The position numbers were made by a program, and so were the translations under genes. Below, in pieces: positions 44,019-55,440 of a stretch of DNA of 64,000 nt (position 1 is the first letter of the stretch; each line of letters begins with the position of its first letter). A model generated the notes under the pieces. The model saw only the letters and a program-made list of their open reading frames with translations. It was not told the DNA's origin and searched no databases. The stretch lies in NCBI GenBank assembly GCA_907163345.1, contig CAJQUN010000516.1:62001-126000 (forward strand), read 5' to 3'. Origin of the DNA: Haberlea rhodopensis. Its lineage: Eukaryota > Streptophyta > Magnoliopsida > Lamiales > Gesneriaceae.

Positions 44019-45742
44019 GTGTACAAAGCTCATATCAGAATTATGTGGTTCATTGTTTAATCATATTTACAATTATATTGCATGCTTTAAAACTGTATAA
44101 TCATATATGATATGGAATAAATCAAGTTTGTGAAAATCATCGTAAAATTATATATGATGTAATTGACAATTTATGTATACGATACACGAAGGCGTAAAAC
44201 CTAATAACCCAAAGAACACACGACCGCCGCTTGATCGGATTTTTCGGCCATCACCACACTTGACCCACGGCTACCACATGAGAGCTAGGTTTTCGAACCC
44301 TTGGCTCGAGATGGTTTAGCCGTTGTGGCTCATAATTGTGCATGAAGGTGTCGAAACATAGCTAGGGTTTAGAACCCTCCTTTTGGCTAGATAAAATTTA
44401 ATGAGCGGCGCCTGGTTCGATCATGGCTCACGGTAAATTGAAGGTTGACGGCTAGGGCCACATGAGGGCTAGGGTTTTCGAACCCATTGGCTCGAGATGG
44501 TCATGCCGCCAACGTCATGAATCGTGCATGAAAGGCCGAGAGCTAAAACAAAGGTTTCGAACCATTGTGGCTCATGACGGCTAGGGTTTCGAACCCTCAT
44601 GGTTGGACGTGAACTTTTGGGCTAAGGTTCCGTGACATGTGATGTCCCGAGCGTACGATAATTTCATAAAATTTATTTTATAGTTTTAATTAGAATTAAA
44701 TTTTAAAATGTTTAGAATTTAATTAATTAAATGTTATAGCATGTTTTATGTGTTTGTTTGAGCATGGTGCATGGTTATAGCCCTATGCCCTATTAGATAA
44801 GAGTTTGTGAATGTTTGTAATTTAATACGGCTTGCGAGTCGTGCCTTCTCTATTTTTCTGAATGTATTCCCTCCCCTATGCTCCCCCTCGATTGTAACTC
44901 GAGGAATTCTCTAAATCATGTAATTGTTATTTAGTTTAGTTAGAGTTTTTTTTTATGGAGATCAATGAAGATGGACCATGGTGCCGGGATGAGAAGGCCA
45001 TTCACAAAAGGGAGCCAAAGAGGTACTTGGAGAAGTTACCCTTAGGTTGACCTTTTAGATTTTCTCATTGGCTTGAGAAATCTTTAGTTGGGGCTATAAC
45101 CATGTCACGTTTACTTTATGTTGATGTATGAGATGCATGTTTACTGTTTTATTTAATATTGATGCTTGATATATATATATGTAGATATGTATATATTCAT
45201 ATATGTACCAGACATATTTTCAATATTAATAAAATCATGAGATCAATAAATCCCTTTTATAATATTAAGTTTCAAGATGCCTTCCAATTAAAAATACTCG
45301 TCATGACTTCGATTGAACATGTGTGGGTTTGCCAAAGCAAAGCACCGTGACAATCTTAGTAAGGCGCGAAAGGATAAAAGTGATATCCGTGTTATTTTAA
45401 AATTGGGTTCAACTTAACTAGCGTTATCTCAATAGGATTGGGAACCTAGAGGCATGGGGTTGGAAAATAATTTATTAGATGAATTTGAACAAAGCGTTGT
45501 TCGTCCAATCATCCAAGAATTGCATGTGATTGTAATTGACAAAGAGTTGTCTACCTAAATAACCGAGTCTTGGGCGATTAGCCAAAGCTAACTCAAGATT
45601 AAGTGATATATGGATCTTGGCCCACTAAAGTTTTCGAGGGTTGATAATTTTAAACAAAATAGTGAGAGTGTCATTTAATATAAGACCATATTAAATGATT
45701 AAAATCATAAACTTATTTTGCATATTTATATTGTAGATATCC
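44019..45742 (+). other. Copia-2 leader
   Basis: The 1.7-kb non-coding leader contains GCTAGGGTTT/AACCCT inverted motifs near 44284, 44362, 44470 and 44582, somewhat more decayed than in Copia-3. The segment 44640-45740 is closely matched in Copia-3 (57900-58980). No gene is visible. Confidence 0.8.
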
Positions 45743-46600
45743 ATGGCAACAAACAACGTTACAAATGCACTATCATTGCGATCGGTCCTTGAGAAGGACA
45801 AACTGAATGGGACAAATTTCCTAGACTGGTATAGGAATTTGAGGATTGTCCTCAAGCAAGAAAAGAAGCAATATGTCCTAGAGGAACCCTTACCTGCTGA
45901 GGAACCTCCCTTGACGGCTGCTAAAGCCGATAAAGATGCTTACAAGAAGCATCAAAATGATGCACTTGATGTTGGGTGGGCTATGCTTGCCACCATGAAC
46001 TCTGAGCTTCAGAAGCAACGTGAGGAAATGGAGGCGTTCGATATGATCGAGCATCTAAATCAACTGTACCAACAACAAGCAAGACAGAGAGGTATGACAT
46101 CTCTAAAGCGTTATTCCAGTGTAGAATGGTAGAAGGAAGTCTGGTTGGAACTCATGCACTCAAGATGATTGGGTACATTGAGAATATGGAGAAGCTCGGT
46201 TTTCCATTGGACGAAGAGTTGGCCACTAACGTGATCCTTGCAATCGTTGCCTGAAAGCTTCAGTCAATTTGTCTTGAATTACAATATGATTGAAATTGAA
46301 AAAACTCTATCACAGTTGCTTGGCATGCTTAGAACTTTTGAAGAAAATAGCAAGAAGTCTAAGCCTACAAATGTTCTTATTGTGAATAAGAGCAAAGGAA
46401 AGACTAAAGCTAAAGGCTACAAGAAGAACAAGAAGGTCCTTGTTAAGTCTAAGACACATGCTTCTACACTAAAGCCAAAGGGAGGAGTGGCAAAAGAGGG
46501 GAACTGTTTCCATTGCGGTGAGACCGGACATTGGAAAAGAAATTGCAAAGTTTATCTGGAGGATCTTAAGAAGACGAAGGGAGGTGTGACTTCCACTTCA
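45743..46600 (+). pseudogene. gag: Copia-2 gag with two compensating single-base indels
   Basis: It starts at ATG 45743 with MATNNVTNALSLRSVLEKDK. Compared with Copia-1 gag one base is missing near 46087 and one is added near 46226, so about 140 bp are read out of frame before the original frame resumes. The C-terminal part (46238 onward) has LPESFSQFVLNYNM, the basic linker and CFHCGETGHWKRNC (about 46506-46547). The role is the same as in Copia-1: the particle-forming protein. Confidence 0.9.
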
Positions 46601-47489
46601 GGTATTTTTGTTATAGAAGTCAATTTATCTACTTCTTCATCATGGGTATTAGATACTGGATGTGGATCTCACATTTGTGTTAATGTGCAGGATCTTAAAA
46701 GTAGTAGGACATTGACAAAAGACGAAGTAGATCTCCGAGTGGGAAATGGAGCAAGAGTTGGTGCATTAGCTATAGGAGATTATTCATTATCTTTACCTTC
46801 CGGTTTATCTTTAGATTTAATAGACTGTTATTTTGTGCCTTCAATTACTAGAAACATTATCTCTATTTCTTGTTTGGACAAGTTTGGATTTTCATTTATT
46901 ATAAAGGACAATTGTTGCTCCATTTATTTAAATGATATGTTTTATGCTAGTGCACAAATGATTAATGGTCTTTATGTATTAAATCTTAATATACCTGTTT
47001 ATAACATAAATACTAAAAGGATTAAGAATAATGATTTTAATCCAACTTATCTCTGGTATTGTCGCTTGGGCCATATAAACGAGAATCGCATATCAAAACT
47101 TCATAAGGATGGAGTATTGGATTCATTTGATTTTGAATCATATGAAACATGTGAATCTTGTTTAATGGGCAAGATGACTAAAGCTCCTTTCAAGTGACAT
47201 GTTGAAAGGACAAATGATGTATTGAGTCTCATACATAGTGATGTATGTGGGCCAATAAGCACACATGCTAGAGGTGGTTTTCAATACTTCGTTACATTTA
47301 CTGGTGACTTCAGTAGATATGGGTATGTGTACCTAATGAAACATAAACATGAAACCTTTGAAAAGTTCAAGGATTTCAAGAATGAAGTACAAAACCAACT
47401 TGGTAAAAGTATCAAAATCCTTCGATCAGATCGACGAGGTGCATACCTAAGCCAAGAGTTTCATGACTATCTAAAGGAGTGTGGGATAG
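46600..47489 (+). pseudogene. pol: Copia-2 protease and integrase N-terminal part
   Basis: Downstream of gag in the same frame comes WVLDTGCGSHICVNVQDLK with an intact DTG protease site, then LRVGNGARVGALAIG and NIISISCLDKFGFSF. The pre-integrase has LWYCRLGHINENRISKLH (the first His position reads Cys-Arg context) and CESCLMGK. A TGA at 47195-47197 replaces a Gly codon. The core continues at 47222 (IHSDVCGPIST, VTFTGDFSRYGYVYL) and carries substitutions in the SDRRGAYLSQEF block before the gap. Confidence 0.9.
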
Positions 47490-47989
47490 NNNNNNNNNNN
47501 NNNNNNNNNNNNNNNNNNNNNNNNNNNNNNNNNNNNNNNNNNNNNNNNNNNNNNNNNNNNNNNNNNNNNNNNNNNNNNNNNNNNNNNNNNNNNNNNNNNN
47601 NNNNNNNNNNNNNNNNNNNNNNNNNNNNNNNNNNNNNNNNNNNNNNNNNNNNNNNNNNNNNNNNNNNNNNNNNNNNNNNNNNNNNNNNNNNNNNNNNNNN
47701 NNNNNNNNNNNNNNNNNNNNNNNNNNNNNNNNNNNNNNNNNNNNNNNNNNNNNNNNNNNNNNNNNNNNNNNNNNNNNNNNNNNNNNNNNNNNNNNNNNNN
47801 NNNNNNNNNNNNNNNNNNNNNNNNNNNNNNNNNNNNNNNNNNNNNNNNNNNNNNNNNNNNNNNNNNNNNNNNNNNNNNNNNNNNNNNNNNNNNNNNNNNN
47901 NNNNNNNNNNNNNNNNNNNNNNNNNNNNNNNNNNNNNNNNNNNNNNNNNNNNNNNNNNNNNNNNNNNNNNNNNNNNNNNNNNNNNNNNN
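47490..47989. other. Assembly gap of exactly 500 N
   Basis: The run of N is exactly 500 bases, which suggests a default gap size and not a measured one. It joins the middle of Copia-2 integrase to the C-terminal integrase region of Gy2, two unrelated elements on opposite strands. Reading frames predicted across it are artefacts. Confidence 0.99.
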
Positions 47990-48135
47990 AACATACCTCG
48001 GAGATAACTTCCCCCGCATACCAAACGAACTACACCCCTGAAGGTGAGATTTTCAAGAAGACCTTGTCTCCTACTTGGAGTTCTAGCGGTCGTCGTCGCT
48101 TATTGCATAGGTTGCTTGCCTATCCTGGGCCGCTT
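47990..48135 (-). pseudogene. pol: Gy2 region after the integrase core
   Basis: The remnants match Gy1 4255-4420, encoding the segment with RGKLSPRYV and, in another frame, the GD-V-LK-S block. Single-base losses near 48025, 48043 and 48105 break the frame. Confidence 0.75.
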
Positions 48136-48984
48136 TCATCTTAAGCGTATCATCTTAATCTTTTCTTCCATGTCCTTAATCATACCCGGTCCTCCGACCG
48201 CTTTACTAGTCAAGTCCTCCCAATACAGCGGTGACCTACATCGTCGTCCGTAAAGAGCTTCAAAAGGAGCCATTTGAATGCTCGCCTGATAGCTGTTATT
48301 GTAGGAGAACTCTACCAGTGGTAATGAATCTTGCCACGGAGTATGAAACTCCAAACATATGCCCTCAACATGTCTTCGAGCGTCTGAATGGTATGCTCTG
48401 TCTGGCCATCTGTCTGAGGGTGATAAGCTACTCAGTCTCACCTCTGTGCCCAAAGCTGTCTGGAGACCCTCCCAGAAATGTGAAGTAAACCTTGGGTCTC
48501 TGTCAGACACAATCGAGACTGGGATACCATGCAATCTCACCACATCCCGTACATATAATTGAGCCATCTTTAGGTATGTAAAGGACATACAATAAGGGAT
48601 GAAGTGTGCCATCTTCGTTAACCTGTCTACGATCACCCAGATCGCATCAAATCCAGAGGCCATCCTTGGCAAGTGGGTGACGAAGTCCATAGATATGTGC
48701 TCCCACTTCCACTTAGGTACTTCCAAGCTCTTCAGCTCGCCACCAGGCCTCTGCCTTTCTGCATTTACCTGCTGGCAGATCAAACATCTTTTAACAAAAG
48801 CGATCACATCACGCTTCATGCGTCTCCACAAGAATTGATCACTTAGGTCCTTGTACATCTTCCTTCCTCCTGGGTGAACACTGAACTGGCTCCCGTGAGC
48901 TCGCTCCAAGATTCCTCTATGCAACTCTGGCGTACATGGAACTACCCATCGGTCATCGAGTCTCAGAGAACCATCCTCAGCCAC
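48136..48984 (-). pseudogene. pol: Gy2 integrase
   Basis: The 282-residue frame has the His/His and CLICQQVN zinc-binding region (residues about 25-75), [12 protein letters not shown] with the first catalytic Asp, [18 protein letters not shown] with the second, and ends with EFSYNNSYQASIQMAPFEALYG. Between them, residues about 180-205 are read out of frame owing to two small compensating indels (near 48430 and 48365), so the segment that in Gy1 carries the catalytic Glu ([10 protein letters not shown]) is lost in translation although the DNA for it is still there. The enzyme would be inactive. Confidence 0.9.
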
Positions 48985-49185
48985 TCTAAACTTTGATGGC
49001 TGTCCTCGAAGTACTATCGATGACCATCTCTGAACTTCATCATCCGACCTCTGGGCTTTCCTGATAGCCTCGAATATATCGGCTCAGCCAACAAGGTCGA
49101 CACTCGCACTGGCGACGTGTCCACATCAAAATCATAGCCCGGATGGCAATAAGAAGTCATCATAGCTGATAAACACATAGCGTCC

Positions 49186-49600
49186 TCAGCAGTACTCTTC
49201 ACCTTCCGACTTAAGGCGTCCTGCTATCAAGTTTGCTTTACCAGGATGGTGCTCAATCTCACAGTCGTAATCCTTGAGTAGATCCATCCACCTTCTTTGC
49301 CTCATATTCAATTCAGCCTGAGTGAATAGGAACTTCAGGCTCTTATGGTCCGTAAAAATGGTAAATGAAGTACCATAAAGATAATGTCGCAAAATCTTCA
49401 AGGCGAAAATGATGGCCGCCAGTTCCAGATCGTGAACTGGGTATCTGGTCTCATGAGGCTTCAACTGCCTCGAAGCATAAGCCACCACGTGCCTATCTTG
49501 CATCAACACGCGGCCCAAACCCTGCAATGATGCATCTCTGTACAAGGCAAACCTCTTATTCTCAGAAGGAATCAATAACACTGGCGCTGTCGTCAAACGA
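49186..49600 (-). pseudogene. pol: Gy2 RNase H
   Basis: The 136-residue frame contains [59 protein letters not shown] and [21 protein letters not shown]. The final Asp of the usual ADALSR block appears as Gly (IAGRL). It is split from RT by the solo LTR at 49606. The region 49000-49185, before integrase, is a decayed linker. Confidence 0.9.
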
Positions 49601-49605
49601 CGCTT

Positions 49606-51274
49606 TGAGCGCTTTTATTTTAAACAATTATTTCCAATCTAGCGATTTTAGACCGCAAGTGCAAGGTGTCAAGTTTTAGTATAGATAGGAAGATACGGAT
49701 TGTCGAACCCACAGAGACTAACAAGTAAGTACCAAATAAGACACTTTTAACTATATTTAACCTACGATAATTAATTTAAAATTAACGACTAATTAAATAA
49801 AATAAACTACTAATCCAACCAAGTCAATAAAAGTAAACGAGAAAAATCCAATAGAGAAGATTATCGAGACTTTGGCTCACCAATGCAATCCCCTACAATT
49901 CACGATTGAATATTCAAATATTTCTAAGGTGAGAGTTCTCCCAATTTATCTAATACACTCTCTCGAGCTATATTAAACCTAACACCGAATTGCAGTAAGT
50001 AACTCTCGTTCACTTATTTAACAATTCAATGTTGCATAAGATCCATGAAAACTCCTAGCTTTCAATTACTAGAATCTATGGCTATCACGCATGTATTTGA
50101 CGTCGTCTCTCGATCTCGGTATTAAATCCATGGTATGAATTATTAATTCAGTATCATAAAATCATCTCTCGATCTCAATTACGATACTAACATCATTCAA
50201 GGTGATCAATCCTCTAAAAGCATGAAGAACATAAAACATACGCAAAGAACTATAAGAATTCAATTAAATCATCAAATCGAAGGTTCATAACAAAGGATTC
50301 GCCTAGTCTCGATAAATAATTTTAGTTCCTCATAATAAATCAAAACAAAACAAAACTAAGAATTTAAAGACAAAGAAAAACTCCCAGTGTCGACATCGGT
50401 TGTAGATCTTCGCTCCTTCTCTTGCTTCCTTCTCGATCGTCTCTTTTTATCGCCTTGTTGGGTTGTTCCAAATCCTAGGATGAATAGGTGAAGATGGGTG
50501 AAGGTTGAATGGTAGAAGGATGGAGGCTGGACATGAAGTGAAGGAAAGTGAGGGGAGAAGAAGGTGGAGGCGTGTATTATGGATTTTGGGTGAAGAAGGC
50601 GTGAGGTTGGGTGGTGAAGGAAAGGGGAGCTGAGATGGAGGTTGTACCTAGGGTTCAAAATCTGATTTTGGGTTGTAAATCTCGTCCATATGTATAGGGG
50701 AAAGAATTATGGACTTCCCTTTTGCATACAAACTCTACAAGGAAGTATTTTTTCTCAAAACTGCTCGTCCCGATCGATCCGAAAAAGTGGCCGATCGATC
50801 GAGCCTTCCAGTAAGAATTTCGCTCAGTTTTCAGCATTTCTCGATCGATCGAAATCCTTTCTCGATCGATCGTCCTTCACAGTAAGTTTCTTCGCCTTTT
50901 TCAGCTTCTGGCGAGTTTCGTATTTTGGCCGTAACTTTCTCATACGAACTCCGAATTCGATGAATCAGCTGTACACGCGAAGAAAACTCAAAGTTCTACA
51001 ATTTTTATATGGACCACATTTCCAAACATGGCTCAAACATATAGTAATTTGAGGAGAAAGGAGCAACATGTGTCTTTGATTCTGGTTTTTTTCTCTTTTC
51101 TTCAACTTTATTCATTTTTTCATCATTTTAGCTTGATTTCTTCCCCTTTTATGAATTTCAACATTGATTCCTGAAATATAGAAATATATACCATAAAACG
51201 TAAAATAATTCAAGAATCAACACGAAAACATATACAAATCATAGCATAAAAAAGCATAATAATCAACCCTATCA
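49606..51274 (-). repeat. Athila-type solo LTR with target duplication CGCTT
   Basis: The 1,669-bp insertion begins TGAGCGCTTTTA and ends CCCTATCA and is flanked by CGCTT at 49601-49605 and 51275-51279. Without it, the Gy2 pol sequence is colinear with Gy1. It has no interior domains, so it is a solo LTR left by recombination between two LTRs. The right end resembles the Athila-type LTR at 38989-39409, and the left part carries the usual block near an LTR end (AAGTGCAAGGTGTCAAG at 49657). Four GATCGATC palindromes lie at 50769-50870. The frames at 50356-51052 are not supported. Confidence 0.9.
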
Positions 51275-51660
51275 CGCTTCAATTCTTGGAAGCTTTCCTC
51301 ACAAGCTTTGGACCAAAAGAACGGAACTCCCTTCTGAGTCAGCTGTGTCAACGGCTTAGCGATCTTAGAAAATCCCTCGACGAAACGTCGGTAATAACCC
51401 GCTAAACCAAGGAAGCTCCGTATCTCGGGTACAGAAGTGGGTGCCGCCCACTCCATCACAGCTTCAATCTTCCTGGGATCAACAGATATCCCGCAGCTAG
51501 ATATAACATGACCCAAGAATACCACACTGCTCAACCAGAATTTGCACTTGCTAAGCTTCGCATATAACTGATGATCCCTAAGAATTTGGAGTACTGTCCT
51601 CAAGTGCTTCACGTGTTCCTCCTCGGTCCGAGAGTATATGAGTATCGTCAATGAAAACAA
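51275..51660 (-). pseudogene. pol: Gy2 RT thumb/connection part
   Basis: The frame 51660-51280 contains [42 protein letters not shown] and [21 protein letters not shown]. Two bases are missing directly after the paired Asp codons of the FIDD active site (near 51645), which separates it from the upstream RT frame. The open frame formally extends into the solo LTR by about 20 codons. Confidence 0.9.
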
Positions 51661-52215
51661 TGACGAACTGATCCAAATACGGTTGGAACACCCTGTTCAT
51701 CAGGCTCATAAAAACAGCTGGGGCATTCTCACCCCAAAAGGCATGACTAGGAATTCATAGTGCCCATACCTAGTCCTGAAAGCTGTCTTCTGAACATCAT
51801 CTTCCCTTACTCGAATCTGATGATACCCCGACCTCAGATCGATCTTACTGTAGAGCCTCGTACCTTGCAACTGGTCAAACAAATCATCGATCCTCGGGAG
51901 TGGATACTTATTCTTTACTGTGGCTTTGTTCAGTTGTCTGTAATCGATGCACACCCGCATCGAACCATCTTTCTTCTTAACAAATAAAACTGGTGCACCC
52001 CAGGGTGATACGCTAGGGCGTATGTAACCCTTATCGAGGAGCTCTTGCAACTGAACCTTCAACTCCCTTAACTCCGCTGGTGCCATCCTATACGGGGCAC
52101 GAGAAATGGCAGGCGTCCCCGGTAGTAACTCAATCCCAAACTCGACCTCTCTCGTCGGTGGGAATCCGGGAATCTCTTCCGGAAAGACATCAGGAAATTC
52201 CGCCACTAAAAGCAC
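51661..52215 (-). pseudogene. pol: Gy2 reverse transcriptase N-terminal part
   Basis: The frame contains [72 protein letters not shown] and [13 protein letters not shown]. All are textbook Ty3/gypsy RT blocks and better conserved than in Gy1. The frame is lost near 51720, and the segment with the two Asp residues follows near 51648-51670. Confidence 0.95.
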
Positions 52216-52219
52216 ATCC

Positions 52220-52900
52220 TCAACTTTTAATTCTTCCTTCTTTTCCGTAACATCAACGGCATAGATGAGATATCATGTATGGCCTCGTTCCAACAACTAT
52301 GTCATCTTGACAGCAGATATCAACGGGATCTTGGGACAAGAACCATCCTCATAGAATGTCCACTGAACTCCCATATCAGACCTGAATCGGACCGTCCTCT
52401 GTCTGAAGTTCACAACTGCCTGATACCTGTTCAGAACATCAATGCCTACAATGCAGTCAAAGTCTGACCTTCCCAGAACAATCAAATCTGACCTTAGCTC
52501 GTTATCGTCAAAATAAATGAGGCCATCATAAACAATCTGATCAGTAATCAAACTTCATCCGGCGGGGGTTGAGACTACAAGAGGCGTGGGCGACGGAGAA
52601 GCGCATATGTGGTGCCTTTCCACAAAACTTGTCGACACGAAAGAGTGTGGCGCACCTGTGTCGATCAATATAAAAGCAGGGTGCTTAAATAAAAGACACG
52701 TACCCGCTATAACCTCCTCCAGAGCCGCTGTAGCCTGCTCCCTCGTCAAAGCATAAACCTGTCCCTGAGGTGGCCCCATGGGCTGACCTACATACTGCCT
52801 CGGTGCAAAAGGTGGTATGTGCTGTGCTGCTCTGTCCGCAGGCCTTCCCGTGGAGTTCTGTTGTCCCTTCCGATTGGGACACTGCCGAGCAAAGTGGCCC
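52220..52900 (-). pseudogene. pol: Gy2 aspartic protease and zinc knuckle
   Basis: The frame 52941-52555 opens with CYVCGNKGHFARQC, a CCHC knuckle, then a Pro/Gln-rich linker, TREQATAALEEVIAGTCLL, and FILIDTGAPHSFVSTSFVERH with the catalytic Asp-Thr-Gly. After a break at about 52553 the frame 52551-52297 continues with LIVLGRSDFDCIVGIDVLNRY. The knuckle belongs to gag in function, i.e. binding genomic RNA, and the protease cleaves the polyprotein. Confidence 0.9.
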
Positions 52901-52937
52901 TTATTGCCACAAACATAGCAACCTACACAGTCTTTCG

Positions 52938-53818
52938 TCATATGTGGTTGCCCACAAAGAGAGCATTGGAACTTCCCAACCCTGCCTCCCTGAGACTGTC
53001 CTCTTCCCGACGGGCATCATTCTTACGGCTTCCTCTCCAACGATTCTCGGGCCTCTTACCACTGAACCTCGAAGCCGATGTGTTCCCTCTTGGCTTGAAC
53101 TGATCACCCCTTGGTTTCAAATTGTCAGGAGTGGATCTCTGAGGGGGTGTTGCAGGTGGCACGGCATCCGGATATGCACCAACTCCTAGCTCGGCTAACT
53201 CAGCCCTTGAAAGTGCATCATCAAAACAAGCAGGGCCATAAGTGACCACCCTGTCATATAGTTCAGGCCTCAAGCCTTTCATGAAGTTCCTCATCTTGGC
53301 TTGAGTACTTGCGGCAATGTGAGGCACATATCTGAGCAAAGAACAGTACTGAAGAGCATAATCTGATACAGGCAGGTTACCTTGCTTAAGGTTAGTGAAC
53401 TCATCTTCCTTGGCCTGTCGTGCAGCAGCTGAGAAATAGCGGGTCAGGAATCGAGTTCTGAACAGTTTCCAATTGATTTCTTGACCCTGAGCCTCTTGCT
53501 CTATTACTGTGGTCTTCCACCACATCAGCGCCTTCTTGGCCAACTGGAACTCCGCTAGTCTTATCCAGGTTGTCTTAGCACAAGGAGCTGCCACAAATAT
53601 CTGTTCTATTCTCTCTAACCATTCCTCAGCCATTTCCCCTGTCTCAGTTCCCTCGAACATCGGGGGTCGGTATGTCAGAAATTGAGCCAAACTTAGCTCT
53701 CCAGGTAACAACTGTTGCTCAGAAGGTTCCGCGCCCAAGGCTGGCGGTGGTAGGGATTGGTACGTCCCGCACTTGCATTAACACTAACTGCATCACCCAC
53801 TTCCACATTCGCTGCCAT
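52938..53818 (-). pseudogene. gag: Gy2 gag capsid region
   Basis: The main frame includes LSLAQFLTYRPPMFEGTETG, AEEWLERIEQIFVAAPC, FQLAKKALMWWKTT, FLTRYFSAAARQAKEDEFTNL, MRNFMKGLRPELYDRVV and a basic Arg-rich tail: a Retrotrans_gag domain as in chromoviruses. I place the original start at ATG 53818 (MAANVEVGDAVS), with one frameshift near 53765, because the same start region survives in Gy1 (about 6908). A second frameshift near 52990 separates it from the knuckle. Confidence 0.9.
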
Positions 53819-53993
53819 GCTGCAAGATAAGGGTTAACAACAATACCCAAAAGCAGTTCATATAATACATCGTTAGATAATCAAACATGTTACATCATAT
53901 ACTTCATATGCAACTTATGCACAAAACATGTTTAAAAGAAGCACCTAGCCAACTTATTGCTAAGGCTACCCTTCACTCATTCCCGGGTTATCT

Positions 53994-54012
53994 AACCACT
54001 GCTCTGATACCA
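53994..54012 (-). other. Gy2 primer binding site
   Basis: The minus strand reads TGGTATCAGAGCAGTGGTT, four bases from the LTR terminus at 54017. Confidence 0.9.
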
Positions 54013-54016
54013 CTAA

Positions 54017-55440
54017 TGTAGGGTCTTCCTACCTTAACATCATATTAATAACGAATAATGGACTAAACATGCATTAATGACACCTTAGGGTTCCGATTGT
54101 AGTTTGAGCTAATAAGATTACAGGCCAAAAATGAAATTTCAAAACTTAATTAATTACATTCCTCTCAGTGAATGTTAAAGCGATAGAATTATACTACTCC
54201 TAGAGTAGAGACTATCCAAAAATCCTGTATCCTATCTTCTTTCATGCTCCTCATAGCTCACTGCCTCAACCCGACCCTTAATCTTCTGTCCACAAGTGTA
54301 CCTACAGGAACAACCCATCATGAGCATGTACATCGCCACTTAACATCATAAGGTAATGGCATATAAATAAATGCATGAAAGTAATTGGTAACATATACTT
54401 CGTGGTTAATCACATTAACCCTCTTTGGTTGTCCCTGTTTCATAGTCATGCATGTAACAATTAGTTCTTGACATAAATGATTAAAATCGTACTTCACTTA
54501 TGTGCTCATAGTCAACAATGTTAATTAGAAATGAGATTGTCCTGGTTCTATTATGACAGCGGCACAATTGGCTCCCCTCGCTCGACATAAAGCGGAATTG
54601 TGATACCCCTCGCTACGCCTTGATAGAGGATGTATCTCCTCGCTTAGCGGAACTGTGATACCCCTCACTACGCCTTGATAGCGGATGTATCTCCTCGCTA
54701 GTTATGTGAGCGGCAAGTACCTTCCTCGCTTGCCCATAACAACCACCGAACATTCTACCATTTCTAGTAACATAGTTTAACATACATCATCGTCCTCATG
54801 TCATAAACATCATCATCTTATAAACATCATCATGTTGTAAACATCATCATCTTATCATAATCGTCATCGTAAACGTCATATCATCTTCATTCATCATAAC
54901 ATCATCATCAAAAATTTACTTATCATAATCATCATCATAAACATCATAAATACTTATGCAATCGATGCATAGTCATAGTATGGAAATGTGTTACCGTCCG
55001 ATGCCCGTATGTTTCTAACTTACCTTAATTCCAAAAATGGAGAAGTCGAAGAACTTTATCTTCTTGAAGTCGTGGGTACCTGTGATGGTTCTACATAACC
55101 ATACAAATCGATATTAGAAGCTAAATATAGTCCAATATCCAAAAATCCCACAAAAAAATTCAAAGACACATATGTTTATATCTCGCGATCGATCGCCGCC
55201 CAGGTCCGATCGATCGCGAGATCATACTGGACGAAGGTGAAAATTTCACACCTTGGCGATCGATCGCCACTTTTGGCGCGATCGATCGCCATCCTCGCCG
55301 ACCGATCGCCCAAAACTGGCGATCGATCGCCAAAGGGTTCTGGAGCCTACTGTTGGCTCGCGATCGATCGCCAAAAATGGGCGATCGATCGTCAATCCCT
55401 GAACATCGAAAATTCGCCATTTTTGAGCATTTTTCAAGAT
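54017..55440 (-). repeat. Gy2 5' LTR, truncated
   Basis: It starts TGTAGGGTCTTCC, contains the AGCG/CGCT array (about 54555-54730), a CAT-rich tract shorter than in Gy1 (about 54785-54955) and seven GATCGATC palindromes plus one variant (55183-55395). It stays alignable with the LTR fragment at 1-1321 until about 55440, where unrelated coding-like sequence begins. The remaining part of the LTR is missing. Confidence 0.8.

Larger units (their letters stand above)
42529..47489 (+). mobile_element. Copia-2: left part of a Ty1/copia element, cut by the sequence gap
   Basis: The plus-strand 5' LTR (42529-44004), primer site, leader, gag, protease and first part of integrase are present. The sequence then enters the N gap, so RT, RNase H and the 3' LTR are not seen. 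It belongs to the same family as Copia-1 and Copia-3. It inserted into the Athila-like gag; the five bases before it are CCTTG, but the matching right duplication is not in view. Confidence 0.9.
47990..55440 (-). mobile_element. Gy2: Ty3/gypsy chromovirus with a solo LTR inserted
   Basis: The minus-strand element reads, from right to left, truncated 5' LTR (54017 to about 55440), primer site, gag, zinc knuckle, protease, RT, [solo LTR], RNase H and integrase, then the gap. It is the better-preserved relative of Gy1 and shares its LTR plan. Each domain has at least one frameshift. The chromodomain-like tail, polypurine tract and 3' LTR would lie in or beyond the gap. Confidence 0.9.

Noticed and set aside
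47222..48144. Long frames crossing the N run
   Set aside because: They are artefacts of translating N. The two sides belong to different elements.
55237..55440. N-terminal part of the 169-codon frame ending at 55746
   Set aside because: This part translates GATCGATCGC palindromes of the Gy2 LTR. Only the portion after about 55440 looks coding.
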